From VRUE01 sp046733315 (GTDB lineage Bacteria > Actinomycetota > Thermoleophilia > Solirubrobacterales > 70-9): 8,557 nucleotides of DNA. Below, one piece after another: positions 1-6,491 of the stretch (the first letter of the stretch is position 1; each line of letters begins with the position of its first letter). The stretch spans positions 1 through 8,557 of the forward strand of contig JBKPOV010000065.1 of assembly GCA_046733315.1 (NCBI GenBank). The letters run 5' to 3'. Below the pieces are notes generated by a model, which did not search any database, had not been told where the DNA came from, and saw nothing but the letters and a program-made list of their open reading frames with translations. The translations under genes and the position numbers were made by a program.

Positions 1-2
1 CG

Positions 3-908
3 CTAGAGCAAATCTTCGAGAGCCTCGTCCAAATCCGGGTGCCTGAACTCGTACCCGAGATCCAGCGCCCGCCGGGGCATCACCCGCTGCCCGCCCCTCA
101 GCACCTGGCCGAACTCCCTCCCGTACATCAGATCCACGGTAAGCCCCGGCACCGGCACCACGGCCGGCCTCCCCAGCGCTTTGCCGAGCGCCTTGGAGAA
201 AACCTTGTTCGTCACCGGATTGGGCGCCGTCGCATTAACGACGCCCTTCACCCGCTCGTTTTCCAGCGCCCAGAGGAGGATGCCGATCTCATCCGAGATG
301 TGGATCCAGGAGACGTACTGGTTGCCGCCGGCCAGCGGACCGCCGACGCCGAGCTTGAACGGGGTCAGCTGCGGCTTGAGGAAGCCCTCGTTCGGGTCGA
401 GCACGTGGCCGGTGCGAACGATCACCAGCCGCACGTCGGTGCGGTCGGCCTCGTGGGCCGCCTTCTCCCACTCGCGTACGACTGCGGCGTCGAAGCCGCT
501 TCCCGGCTCGGTCGACTCATCGACGATCGCCTCGCCGCGGTCGCCGTAGTAGCCGATTGCGGACTGGCTGACCAGCACCCGCGGCTTGCGCTCGAGGCCG
601 GCGATCGTCCCCACCAGGTTGTGGGTGCCGGTGCGGCGGCTCTCCATGATCCGCTCTTTGGCCTCGTCGGTCCAGCGCTGGTTGATCTTCTCTCCCAGCA
701 GGTGGACGACGCCATCGACACCCTCGAAAGCTGCCGCGGGGGGACGTTCGAGGGTTGGCTCCCAGGCGTGCCAGGTGACGCTCGGGTTGGTGCCCCGTGC
801 CCGCTGGGGGTCGCGGGTCAGCCCGACCACCGTGTCGCCGCGGACCAGCAGGGAGTCGCACAGCGCCGAGCCGATGAAACCGCTGGCTCCGGTGACGAGA
901 ACCTTCAC
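3..908 (-). CDS. TIGR01777-family epimerase-like SDR protein (YfcH type)
   Basis: This is a 301-residue extended short-chain dehydrogenase/reductase-type protein, probably cytoplasmic and NAD(P)-binding. Its substrate is unknown, as for the family generally. The N-terminal Rossmann motif TGASGFIG is at residues 6-13. Family hallmarks follow: GEKINQRWT at 72-80, ESRRTGT at 89-95, QSAIGYYGDRG at 115-125, and WIHISD at 201-206. The C-terminal half has NATAPNPV at 225-232 and a GRP near 246-248, the DUF1731-like end of this family. No lysine sits four residues after either tyrosine of the YYG motif, so the classical YxxxK catalytic pair is not evident. Length matches the family. The start is GTG, 4 bp after the malic enzyme stop. 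A GGAGG at 921-925, inside the end of the upstream gene, is 12 nt from it, a longish spacing. Co-transcription with the malic enzyme is likely. Family assignment is firm and function is not. Confidence 0.93.
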   Translation of the reverse strand: MKVLVTGASGFIGSALCDSLLVRGDTVVGLTRDPQRARGTNPSVTWHAWEPTLERPPAAAFEGVDGVVHLLGEKINQRWTDEAKERIMESRRTGTHNLVGTIAGLERKPRVLVSQSAIGYYGDRGEAIVDESTEPGSGFDAAVVREWEKAAHEADRTDVRLVIVRTGHVLDPNEGFLKPQLTPFKLGVGGPLAGGNQYVSWIHISDEIGILLWALENERVKGVVNATAPNPVTNKVFSKALGKALGRPAVVPVPGLTVDLMYGREFGQVLRGGQRVMPRRALDLGYEFRHPDLDEALEDLL

Positions 909-912
909 AGAG

Positions 913-2370
913 CTAGGTGACCTCCACCGTGGAGAAGGTGCCGGTTTCCTCGTTGAAGCGGGCGATCCCCTCGCGTTTGGCCTCCTCGACCACGGCTTCG
1001 GCCACCTTCGGCGCGACTTCGCGATTGAAGACGCTGGGGATGATGTAGTCCTCGGAGAGATCTTCCTCGGAGACGGCCATCGCGATGCCCTTGGCGGCGG
1101 CGAGCTTCATCTCCTCGGTGATGCTCGGCGAGCCCGCGTCGAGGGCGCCGCGGAAGATGCCCGGGAAGGCGAGCACGTTGTTGATCTGGTTCGGGTAATC
1201 GGAGCGTCCAGTCGCCATGATCCGCACGTAGGGGGCGGCGTCCTCTGGCATCACCTCGGGCGTTGGGTTGGCCATCGCGAAGACGATCGCGTCGTCATTC
1301 ATCTTGGCCAGTGACTTGGCCTCGACCAGGCCGGGGCCGGAGAGGCCGATGAAGAGGTCCGCGCCCTCAATCACCTCGTTGGGGCCACCGCTCAGCTTGT
1401 CGGGGTTCGAGTTCTCCGCGTACCAGCGCTTGATCCCGCTCATCTCGCCCGATTCATAGTCGGCGCGAGTGGTCGAGAGGGCGCCCTGGCGGTCGCAGCC
1501 AACGATGTGGGTAACTCCGCAGGCGAGCATCATCTTGGTCACCGCTACCCCCGCGGCGCCGAGGCCTACCATCAGCACGCGCAGATCCTCGATCGGCTTG
1601 CCGACGATCTTCAGTGCGTTGAAGAGCGCCGCCATCGTCACGATCGCCGTGCCGTGCTGATCGTCGTGGAAGACGGGGATGTCGAGCGTCTCCTTCAGCC
1701 GGTCCTCGATCTCAAAGCAGCGCGGAGCGGAGATGTCCTCGAGGTTGATGCCGCCGAAGGTCGGCGCGATCAATTCCACCGCCTTGATGATCTCCTTGGC
1801 GTCCTGGGTATCCAGGCAGATCGGGAAGGCATCGACCTGGGCGAACTCCTTGAACAGCATCGCCTTGCCCTCCATCACCGGCATCGCCGCCTCGGGACCG
1901 ATGTTGCCTAGGCCGAGAACGGCGCTGCCATCGGAGACGACGGCGACCGTGTTCTTCTTGATCGTGTACTCGAAGGCCTTGGCGCGGTCGTCGTGGATGT
2001 CCTGGCAGACGCGGGCGACGCCCGGCGTGTAGGCCATCGAGAGGTCGTCGCGGGTCTTCAAGGGGTACTTGTTCTCGACCGAGATCTTGCCGCCGCGGTG
2101 CATCTGCATCGTGCGGTCGACGTAGTCGAGCACCCGAGCGCCCCGGGTCGAGCCGATCCCGCGCAGGATCCGCTCCCAGTGCTCGCGGTCCTGGGCGTCG
2201 ATCGTGAACTCGCGCACCCGCTTGCCCTCGCCGCCGGCGCCGGGCACGAGGTCGACGCCCTGCAGCTGCCCACCTGCCTCGGCGATCTCAGCCGTCAGCT
2301 TGCCGAGCGGCTCCTGGCGCGCATCGAGCTCGACCCGGATCGTGACGCTGTATTGGGCGCTGACGGCCAT
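913..2370 (-). CDS. NAD-type malic enzyme with N-terminal ACT domain
   Basis: This 485-residue protein oxidatively decarboxylates malate to pyruvate with reduction of NAD(P)+, linking the TCA cycle to pyruvate. Residues about 6-88 form an ACT-like regulatory domain (beta strand YSVTIRVEL, then an amphipathic helix). The catalytic domain follows, with AYTPGV (Tyr114), GKAMLFK with the probable catalytic lysine at 169, metal ligands in NLEDISAP (Glu211, Asp212) and in HDDQHGTA (Asp236/Asp237). The nucleotide domain has GLGAAGVA at 269-276. Asp293 near the end of the second strand suggests NAD+ rather than NADP+ preference (inference). NQINNVLAFPG at 394-404 is the conserved late motif. It is the compact bacterial type without a phosphotransacetylase extension. 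The ATG start has no Shine-Dalgarno sequence, so a leaderless message is possible. It is the first gene of a likely operon with the downstream epimerase-like gene. The ACT ligand is unknown, though amino acids are usual for that fold. Confidence 0.96.
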   Translation of the reverse strand: MAVSAQYSVTIRVELDARQEPLGKLTAEIAEAGGQLQGVDLVPGAGGEGKRVREFTIDAQDREHWERILRGIGSTRGARVLDYVDRTMQMHRGGKISVENKYPLKTRDDLSMAYTPGVARVCQDIHDDRAKAFEYTIKKNTVAVVSDGSAVLGLGNIGPEAAMPVMEGKAMLFKEFAQVDAFPICLDTQDAKEIIKAVELIAPTFGGINLEDISAPRCFEIEDRLKETLDIPVFHDDQHGTAIVTMAALFNALKIVGKPIEDLRVLMVGLGAAGVAVTKMMLACGVTHIVGCDRQGALSTTRADYESGEMSGIKRWYAENSNPDKLSGGPNEVIEGADLFIGLSGPGLVEAKSLAKMNDDAIVFAMANPTPEVMPEDAAPYVRIMATGRSDYPNQINNVLAFPGIFRGALDAGSPSITEEMKLAAAKGIAMAVSEEDLSEDYIIPSVFNREVAPKVAEAVVEEAKREGIARFNEETGTFSTVEVT

Positions 2371-2404
2371 AAGGCAGCTATCGAATCAGATTCGCGTTGG
2401 CAAT
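2370..2404 (-). promoter_or_regulatory. Candidate promoter of the malic enzyme operon
   Basis: Read on the minus strand, TTGCCA (2404-2399) matches five of six bases of the -35 consensus. It is followed after 16 bases by GATAGC (2382-2377), a weak -10. A transcript starting about seven bases later would begin at the ATG itself, in keeping with the missing ribosome binding site. The -10 match is only three of six, so this is tentative. Confidence 0.28.
2382..2394. repeat. Perfect 13-bp palindrome, candidate operator
   Basis: CGAATC-A-GATTCG has two perfectly complementary six-base arms around a single A. It begins 12 bp upstream of the malic enzyme start codon and fills most of the spacer between the candidate -35 and -10 elements, a typical repressor site position. 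The binding protein is not known. The divergent AbiEi-type protein, whose winged helix could bind DNA, is one guess. Confidence 0.4.
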
Positions 2405-2442
2405 CTCAGCTCGGTCGATCCCCTTTTGCCGCTATGACCTGG

Positions 2443-2474
2443 GGGAGAGAAACCGTCGCTGGCGCCTTTCTCCC
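2443..2474 (+). promoter_or_regulatory. Imperfect hairpin just upstream of the AbiEi-DUF559 start
   Basis: GGGAGAGA at 2443-2450 can pair with TTTCTCCC at 2467-2474 (eight pairs including one G-T wobble) around a 16-base loop. It ends three bases before the chosen ATG. It could limit translation or act as a DNA inverted repeat. The purine-rich arm is the only Shine-Dalgarno-like run nearby, but it is too far from the start codon to serve it directly. Confidence 0.25.
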
Positions 2475-2477
2475 GGT

Positions 2478-3314
2478 ATGCGGGAGGAAAACGCCAGTCC
2501 AGACAAGGAGGTGGCAAGGATTGCGTCGCGCCAGCACGGGGTCGTCTCGCTGACACAACTGCTTGCCGCGGGAATCAGCGACAGTTCGGTCTCGCGTCGC
2601 GTTGCGAGTGGCCGATTGCATCGGGTTCATCGAGGTGTCTATGCGGTTGGGCACCCGGGTATCGGCGTGCACGGAAGATGCATGGCGGCGGCCCTTGCCT
2701 GCAAGAAAGGGGTGGTCAGCCACCGAAGTGCAGCAGTCCTTTGGGGATTGCTGAAGCATCGCGGCGGGCCTGTCGACATCTCGATTGCCGGGGACGCAGG
2801 CAGGAAGGAACGTAAGGGAATCCGTTTGCACCGCTGCCTGTCGCTGCGACCTGAGCATCTGACCCGTCGCTGGAACATTCCAGTGACGACTCCGGCCCGA
2901 ACCGTTGCTGACCTCCGGCGCTCAGCGCCAGAGTGGGAGGTGCGGCGAGCAATTCGTCAGGCTGAGGTGCTTGGACTTCCACTCGGGGAGGAGCACCGCA
3001 GCGACCGCACCCGCAGCGACTTGGAGCGCGACTTCCTGCGGATCTGCAGACGACATCGGCTGCCGGCGCCCGAGGTGAACGTTCGCATTGGCCCCTATCT
3101 GATCGACTTCCTCTGGCGTGAACGCCGCCTGATCGTCGAAACCGACGGGTACGGCTATCACCGTGGTCGCCGGGCTTTCCGGGACGATCGGGCTCGGGAC
3201 CTGGAGCTTCGGTCGCTGGGTTTCGAAGTTATTCGGCTCAGCGAAGAGCAGGTCGACAAGGAGCCCGAACGGGTCGCCGAGGTCCTCCGGGGGGTCCTGG
3301 GCAGCGCGGCATAG
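2478..3314 (+). CDS. AbiEi-type winged-helix protein fused to DUF559 (Vsr-like) nuclease domain
   Basis: This 278-residue two-part protein has an N-terminal AbiEi_4-like winged helix (about residues 8-57; ARIASRQHGVVSLTQLLAAG, then RRVASGRLHRVHRGVYAVG), then an AbiEi core to about 145. The C-terminal DUF559 domain (about 178-272) belongs to the PD-(D/E)XK/Vsr-like fold. Putative active-site residues look preserved: Glu183, Asp210 in YLIDFLW, Glu221 and Asp223 in IVETDG, His228, and Asp236/Asp237. AbiEi proteins are antitoxins of AbiE abortive-infection systems, but no AbiEii nucleotidyltransferase partner is adjacent, so a toxin-antitoxin role cannot be claimed. Nicking or repair activity is possible but untested. 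The frame stays open upstream to a TTG at 2397, but the ATG at 2478 fits the family N-terminus better. No good ribosome binding site is visible. Codon choice seems richer in A/T-ending codons than polA, hinting at accessory origin. The stop is 12 bp before polA, so read-through is possible. Confidence 0.85.
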   Translation: MREENASPDKEVARIASRQHGVVSLTQLLAAGISDSSVSRRVASGRLHRVHRGVYAVGHPGIGVHGRCMAAALACKKGVVSHRSAAVLWGLLKHRGGPVDISIAGDAGRKERKGIRLHRCLSLRPEHLTRRWNIPVTTPARTVADLRRSAPEWEVRRAIRQAEVLGLPLGEEHRSDRTRSDLERDFLRICRRHRLPAPEVNVRIGPYLIDFLWRERRLIVETDGYGYHRGRRAFRDDRARDLELRSLGFEVIRLSEEQVDKEPERVAEVLRGVLGSAA

Positions 3315-3317
3315 AGT
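3312..3317 (+). promoter_or_regulatory. Possible -10 box for a near-leaderless polA transcript
   Basis: TAGAGT fits the actinobacterial -10 pattern TANNNT and ends nine bases before the polA ATG. A start site about seven bases downstream would leave a leader of only two or three bases. This would explain why polA has no Shine-Dalgarno sequence. Its first three bases are the TAG stop of the upstream gene. No -35 is recognisable at the expected distance, where the sequence is G-rich. A six-base degenerate match can occur by chance. Confidence 0.33.
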
Positions 3318-3326
3318 TCGGACCCG

Positions 3327-5975
3327 ATGGCCGCAGCGAAAACCGACAGCAGCGAGCACGAGCTCTTCCTGATCGACGGCAACTCGCTTGCCTACCGAGC
3401 GTTCTTTGCGCTGCCGGAGTCGATCGGGACCAGCGACGGGCGGCCGACCAATGCGATCTACGGGCTCGCCTCGATGCTGGTCAAGGTGATTGACGAGCAC
3501 GCGCCGGCGGGCGTGGTGGTCGCTTGGGACGCGGGGATGTCGGGGCGCGAGGTGACCTATGACCTCTATAAGGCCCAGCGCAAACCGCGACCGGACCTGC
3601 TGCGCGAGCAGTGGCCGCACCTGATGCCCCTGGTCGAGGCCTTTGGCTACACCAACGTCAAGGTCGAGGGCTATGAGGCCGACGACGTGATCGCCTCGCT
3701 GACCCGGCAGGCGCGTGAGCAGGGGATCCCGGTGATGGTCGTCACCGGCGATCGCGACGCCTACCAGCTGGTCGGCGAGGGGGTGCGGGTGATGAGCACC
3801 TCGCGGGGGATCACTGAGACCAAGATCTACGACACCGACGCCGTGGTCGAGCGCTACGGCGTGCCGCCCGAGCTGATCACCGACCTGATGGGGCTGCGCG
3901 GGGACACCTCCGACAACATTCCCGGCGTTCCTGGCATCGGCGAGAAGACCGCCACGCAGCTGCTCCAGCAGTTCGGCTCCCTGGAGGCTGTACTCGACAG
4001 CGTCGATCAGATTTCCGGCGCCAAGCGCAAGCAGAACCTGGTCGAGCACGCAGACGACGCGCGCATGTCCAAGCAACTGGCAACCCTGCAGTACGAGATC
4101 GAGACCGGCGTTGAACTGGAGTCGGTGATGGGATCCGAACCCGACCGCGGCACCCTGCGCGACTTCATGCGCGAGTTCGAGCTGCGGGCGGTGATGGAGC
4201 GGCTGGAAGAAGCGCTGCCGGAGGGAAGGGCGGTGCCGGGGCGCAAGGTCGAGACCGAGCTCGAGATCGCCGCGGTCGAGGGCAAGCCTTCGGATCTCAG
4301 CGAGGGAGACGGCCCGCTGGCGCTGGCTGCCGCCTCCGGCCAATGGGCAGCCGCCGATGGCGAGCGGATTGTCATCGGCACGGGGTCGCTCGACGAGCTC
4401 GCGGTCGCCCTTCCCGGCCGCGGCATCGTCGCCCACAATGCAAAGTCGCTCGGCGGCGGACGCCACGGGCTGCTGTCCGCGGCCGCTCGCGAGGGAGTCG
4501 GGCTGGAGCTCGACCACGACACGTTGCTGGCTGCCTACCTACTGGAGCCGCAGCGGCGCACCTACGAGCTGACCGAGCTCGCGGCCGATGCCGGAATCGG
4601 CATCGCGGCCGATGCGGCGCCGGCCAAAGACGACGACGGCCAGCTTTCCCTCGACGGCGAGGGCGATGGCGAGGCCGGCCTGGAGCCGGCTGAGGAAGCC
4701 CGCCTCGTCGCCGCCCTCGCCGACGTGCAGCGGCCACGCATCGACGAGCTCGGCCTCGAGCACCTGCTGCGCGAGATCGAGCTGCCCCTGGTCCACGTCC
4801 TCGCCGCGATGGAACGCGAGGGCCTGAAGCTCGATGCCAAGCGCCTGGCCGAGGTGGGCGCTGGCTTCGGCGAGCGGATCGAGACGCTCCAGAAGGAGAT
4901 CTTCGAGCTGGCCGAGGAGGAGTTCACAATCGGCTCGCCGCAGCAGGTCGGCCGCGTCCTCTTCGAGAAGCTCGGACTGACCCGCAAGCGGCGCGGCAAA
5001 ACCGGCTACTCGACCGACGCCCGCGTGCTCGCCCAGATCCGCGACGAGCACCCGATCGTCGAGAAGATCGAGTCCTGGCGCGAGCTGACCAAGCTGAAGA
5101 ACACCTACCTCGACTCGCTGCCCGACCTGATCGATCCGGGGACCGGCCGCGTTCACACGACGTTCAACCAGGCCGCGACGACCACCGGCCGCCTTTCCAG
5201 CACCAATCCCAACCTGCAGAACATTCCGATCCGTACCGAGATCGGCCGGCCGGTGCGGGCCTGCTTCGTCGCCGAGCAGGGGGCACGGCTGCTCTCGGCC
5301 GACTACAGCCAGGTCGAGCTGCGGGTGCTCGCCCACGTCGCCGAGGAGGAGGTGCTCAAAGAGATCTTCCGCGCCCGCGAAGACGTCCACGCGGCGACCG
5401 CGGCGGAGGTCTTCGACATCTCCCGCGACGACGTCGACGTCGGCCAGCGCTCGAAGGCGAAGATGGTCAACTTCGGCATCGTCTACGGGCTCACCGGTTT
5501 CGGCCTCGCCGACCGGCTCAACATCCCCCGCAAAGAGGGGGAGGAATTCGTCTCCCGCTACCTGGAGCGCTTCCCGGCGGTGCGCGCCTTCCGCGAGCAG
5601 GTGGTCGAGCGGGCCCAGGAGGAGGGCTACGTGACCACCCTGCTGGGCCGCCGCCGCGCGATCCCCGAGCTGCGCTCCGGCAACCCCAACACGCGGCGCC
5701 TCGGTGAGCGGCTCGCGGTCAACACGGTGATCCAGGGCACCGCGGCCGACATCATCAAGATCGCGATGGTGCGCTGCCAGCGGGCGCTGCAGGAGGCGGG
5801 CACAAAGACTCGCCTCGTCCTGCAGATCCACGACGAGTTGCTCTTCGAGGGGCCGCCGGAGGAGATGGACGGCGCGGTCGAGCTGGTGCGACGGGAGATG
5901 TGCGCCGCCTACCCGCTCGACCCACCGCTGGAGGTGGACGTTGGGGTCGGCGAGGACTGGCTCGACGCCAAGTAG
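3327..5975 (+). CDS. polA: DNA polymerase I
   Basis: This 882-residue family A polymerase fills gaps in repair and removes RNA primers during lagging-strand replication. The 5'-nuclease domain (about 11-290) keeps its acidic metal ligands: LIDGNS (Asp17), WDAG (Asp68), YEADD (116-120), GDRD (141-144) and GDTSDNIPG (192-200), followed by the helix-hairpin-helix VPGIGEKTATQLL. The central 3'-5' exonuclease-like region (about 320-470) lacks the DxE motif and most other exonuclease residues, so proofreading is predicted lost. It also carries an Asp/Gly-rich acidic stretch at 434-452. The polymerase domain has TTGRLSSTNPNLQNIP (619-634), motif A DYSQVELR (659-666), motif B from Arg708 through Lys712 to Phe716 and YG, and motif C QIHDELLFE (833-841). 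Phe716 occupies the position of E. coli Phe762. No Shine-Dalgarno sequence precedes the ATG. The neighbouring rpsA agrees with the polA-rpsA linkage known from mycobacteria. Confidence 0.98.
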   Translation: MAAAKTDSSEHELFLIDGNSLAYRAFFALPESIGTSDGRPTNAIYGLASMLVKVIDEHAPAGVVVAWDAGMSGREVTYDLYKAQRKPRPDLLREQWPHLMPLVEAFGYTNVKVEGYEADDVIASLTRQAREQGIPVMVVTGDRDAYQLVGEGVRVMSTSRGITETKIYDTDAVVERYGVPPELITDLMGLRGDTSDNIPGVPGIGEKTATQLLQQFGSLEAVLDSVDQISGAKRKQNLVEHADDARMSKQLATLQYEIETGVELESVMGSEPDRGTLRDFMREFELRAVMERLEEALPEGRAVPGRKVETELEIAAVEGKPSDLSEGDGPLALAAASGQWAAADGERIVIGTGSLDELAVALPGRGIVAHNAKSLGGGRHGLLSAAAREGVGLELDHDTLLAAYLLEPQRRTYELTELAADAGIGIAADAAPAKDDDGQLSLDGEGDGEAGLEPAEEARLVAALADVQRPRIDELGLEHLLREIELPLVHVLAAMEREGLKLDAKRLAEVGAGFGERIETLQKEIFELAEEEFTIGSPQQVGRVLFEKLGLTRKRRGKTGYSTDARVLAQIRDEHPIVEKIESWRELTKLKNTYLDSLPDLIDPGTGRVHTTFNQAATTTGRLSSTNPNLQNIPIRTEIGRPVRACFVAEQGARLLSADYSQVELRVLAHVAEEEVLKEIFRAREDVHAATAAEVFDISRDDVDVGQRSKAKMVNFGIVYGLTGFGLADRLNIPRKEGEEFVSRYLERFPAVRAFREQVVERAQEEGYVTTLLGRRRAIPELRSGNPNTRRLGERLAVNTVIQGTAADIIKIAMVRCQRALQEAGTKTRLVLQIHDELLFEGPPEEMDGAVELVRREMCAAYPLDPPLEVDVGVGEDWLDAK

Positions 5976-5988
5976 TCAGCCTTCTTAC

Positions 5989-5997
5989 TGATATGAC
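5989..5997 (+). promoter_or_regulatory. Possible extended -10 element upstream of the DMT-type gene
   Basis: TGATATGAC has the TGn extension and TATGAC (four of six to TATAAT), just after the polA stop. No -35 is visible. A start near 6004 would give a leader of about 50 bases containing the small upstream ORF. I see no hairpin-plus-T-tract terminator after polA, so read-through from polA is an alternative. Confidence 0.28.
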
Positions 5998-6031
5998 AGC
6001 AGCACGGTTCAACCGCCAAGGAGGGACGTCG

Positions 6032-6061
6032 ATGCGGTTCGGGAGGGGCAGGCATGGATAA
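6032..6061 (+). CDS. Possible nine-codon upstream ORF (leader peptide)
   Basis: The ATG at 6032 is preceded by AAGGAGGG with near-ideal spacing, the best ribosome binding site in the window. It reads MRFGRGRHG and stops at TAA (6059-6061), in a different frame from the DMT gene, whose ATG at 6054 lies inside it. Ribosomes ending here would sit on the DMT start, so termination-reinitiation coupling is plausible. The peptide is Arg/Gly-rich. Whether it is translated is unknown. Confidence 0.35.
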   Translation: MRFGRGRHG

Positions 6062-6491
6062 GGGCCTTGCGGTCTTCTTGACCGCGGCCGCGGGCGGCCT
6101 CATCGCATTGCAGGCGCCGATCAACGCCGGACTCGGTCGCGCCACCGGCAGCCTGCCGGCGGCGCTTATTTCCTTTTTGGTTGGCACAGTCGCGCTTGCC
6201 GCGATCGTCGTGCTCAGCGGCAAGGCCGGTGGCCTCAGCTCGACTTTCGACGTTAGCTGGTACTACCTGCTCGGCGGCTTGCTCGGCGCCGTCTACGTCG
6301 CCAACGCGCTGATCGCGGTGACCGCGATCGGGGCGGGGGGAGTGGCGGCGGCGACGATCACCGGCCAGCTCACATTCTCAGTCGCGATCGACCGCTTCGG
6401 CCTATTCGGCCTCGACCAGGTCGCGCTCAGCCCCGAGCGAGTGCTCGGCGTCGTCCTGTTGCTGGTCGGCACCGTCCTGATCGTCCGCTGA
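6054..6491 (+). CDS. DMT-superfamily membrane protein, YdcZ/DUF606 type
   Basis: This small integral membrane protein of 145 residues has five predicted hydrophobic segments, roughly 4-21, 35-55, 70-90, 94-112 and 128-144. Family-like features are the QAPINAGLG motif (20-28), GSLPAALISFLVG (32-44), GGLLGAVYVANAL (74-86), ITGQL (102-106) and the polar IDRFGLFG loop (112-119). YdcZ-type proteins are half-size members of the drug/metabolite transporter superfamily and presumably act as dimers. Substrates are largely unknown and none can be read here. The ATG has GGGAGGGG at 6041-6048, five bases upstream, and also lies within the small upstream ORF. The last 90 bases overlap the convergent oxidoreductase gene. 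Length is normal for the family, so this gene's end looks genuine. Confidence 0.9.
   Translation: MDKGLAVFLTAAAGGLIALQAPINAGLGRATGSLPAALISFLVGTVALAAIVVLSGKAGGLSSTFDVSWYYLLGGLLGAVYVANALIAVTAIGAGGVAAATITGQLTFSVAIDRFGLFGLDQVALSPERVLGVVLLLVGTVLIVR

Noticed and set aside
39..920. 293-residue plus-strand open frame opposite the epimerase-like gene
   Set aside because: Antisense to a full-length, family-conserved protein and rich in His/Arg/Pro; no recognisable domain.
2397..2477. N-terminal extension of the AbiEi-DUF559 gene to the TTG at 2397
   Set aside because: The extra 27 residues are unlike the family N-terminus, the TTG has no ribosome binding site, and it would run through the hairpin and candidate control region.
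2478..3314. Type IV toxin-antitoxin (AbiE) system
   Set aside because: Only the AbiEi-like half is present; neighbouring genes are malic enzyme and polA, with no AbiEii nucleotidyltransferase.
2922..4517. Long minus-strand open frame opposite the AbiEi-DUF559 gene and polA
   Set aside because: It is antisense to clear, conserved coding sequence; its translation is rich in Arg/Pro/His/Asp and matches no family I recognise. Long antisense frames are expected in GC-rich genes.
4539..5831. 430-residue minus-strand open frame opposite the polymerase domain of polA
   Set aside because: Fully within the conserved polA polymerase motifs on the other strand; composition is that of mirrored codons, not a plausible protein.
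5976..6031. Terminator after polA
   Set aside because: I looked for a GC hairpin followed by a T-run and found neither in this interval.
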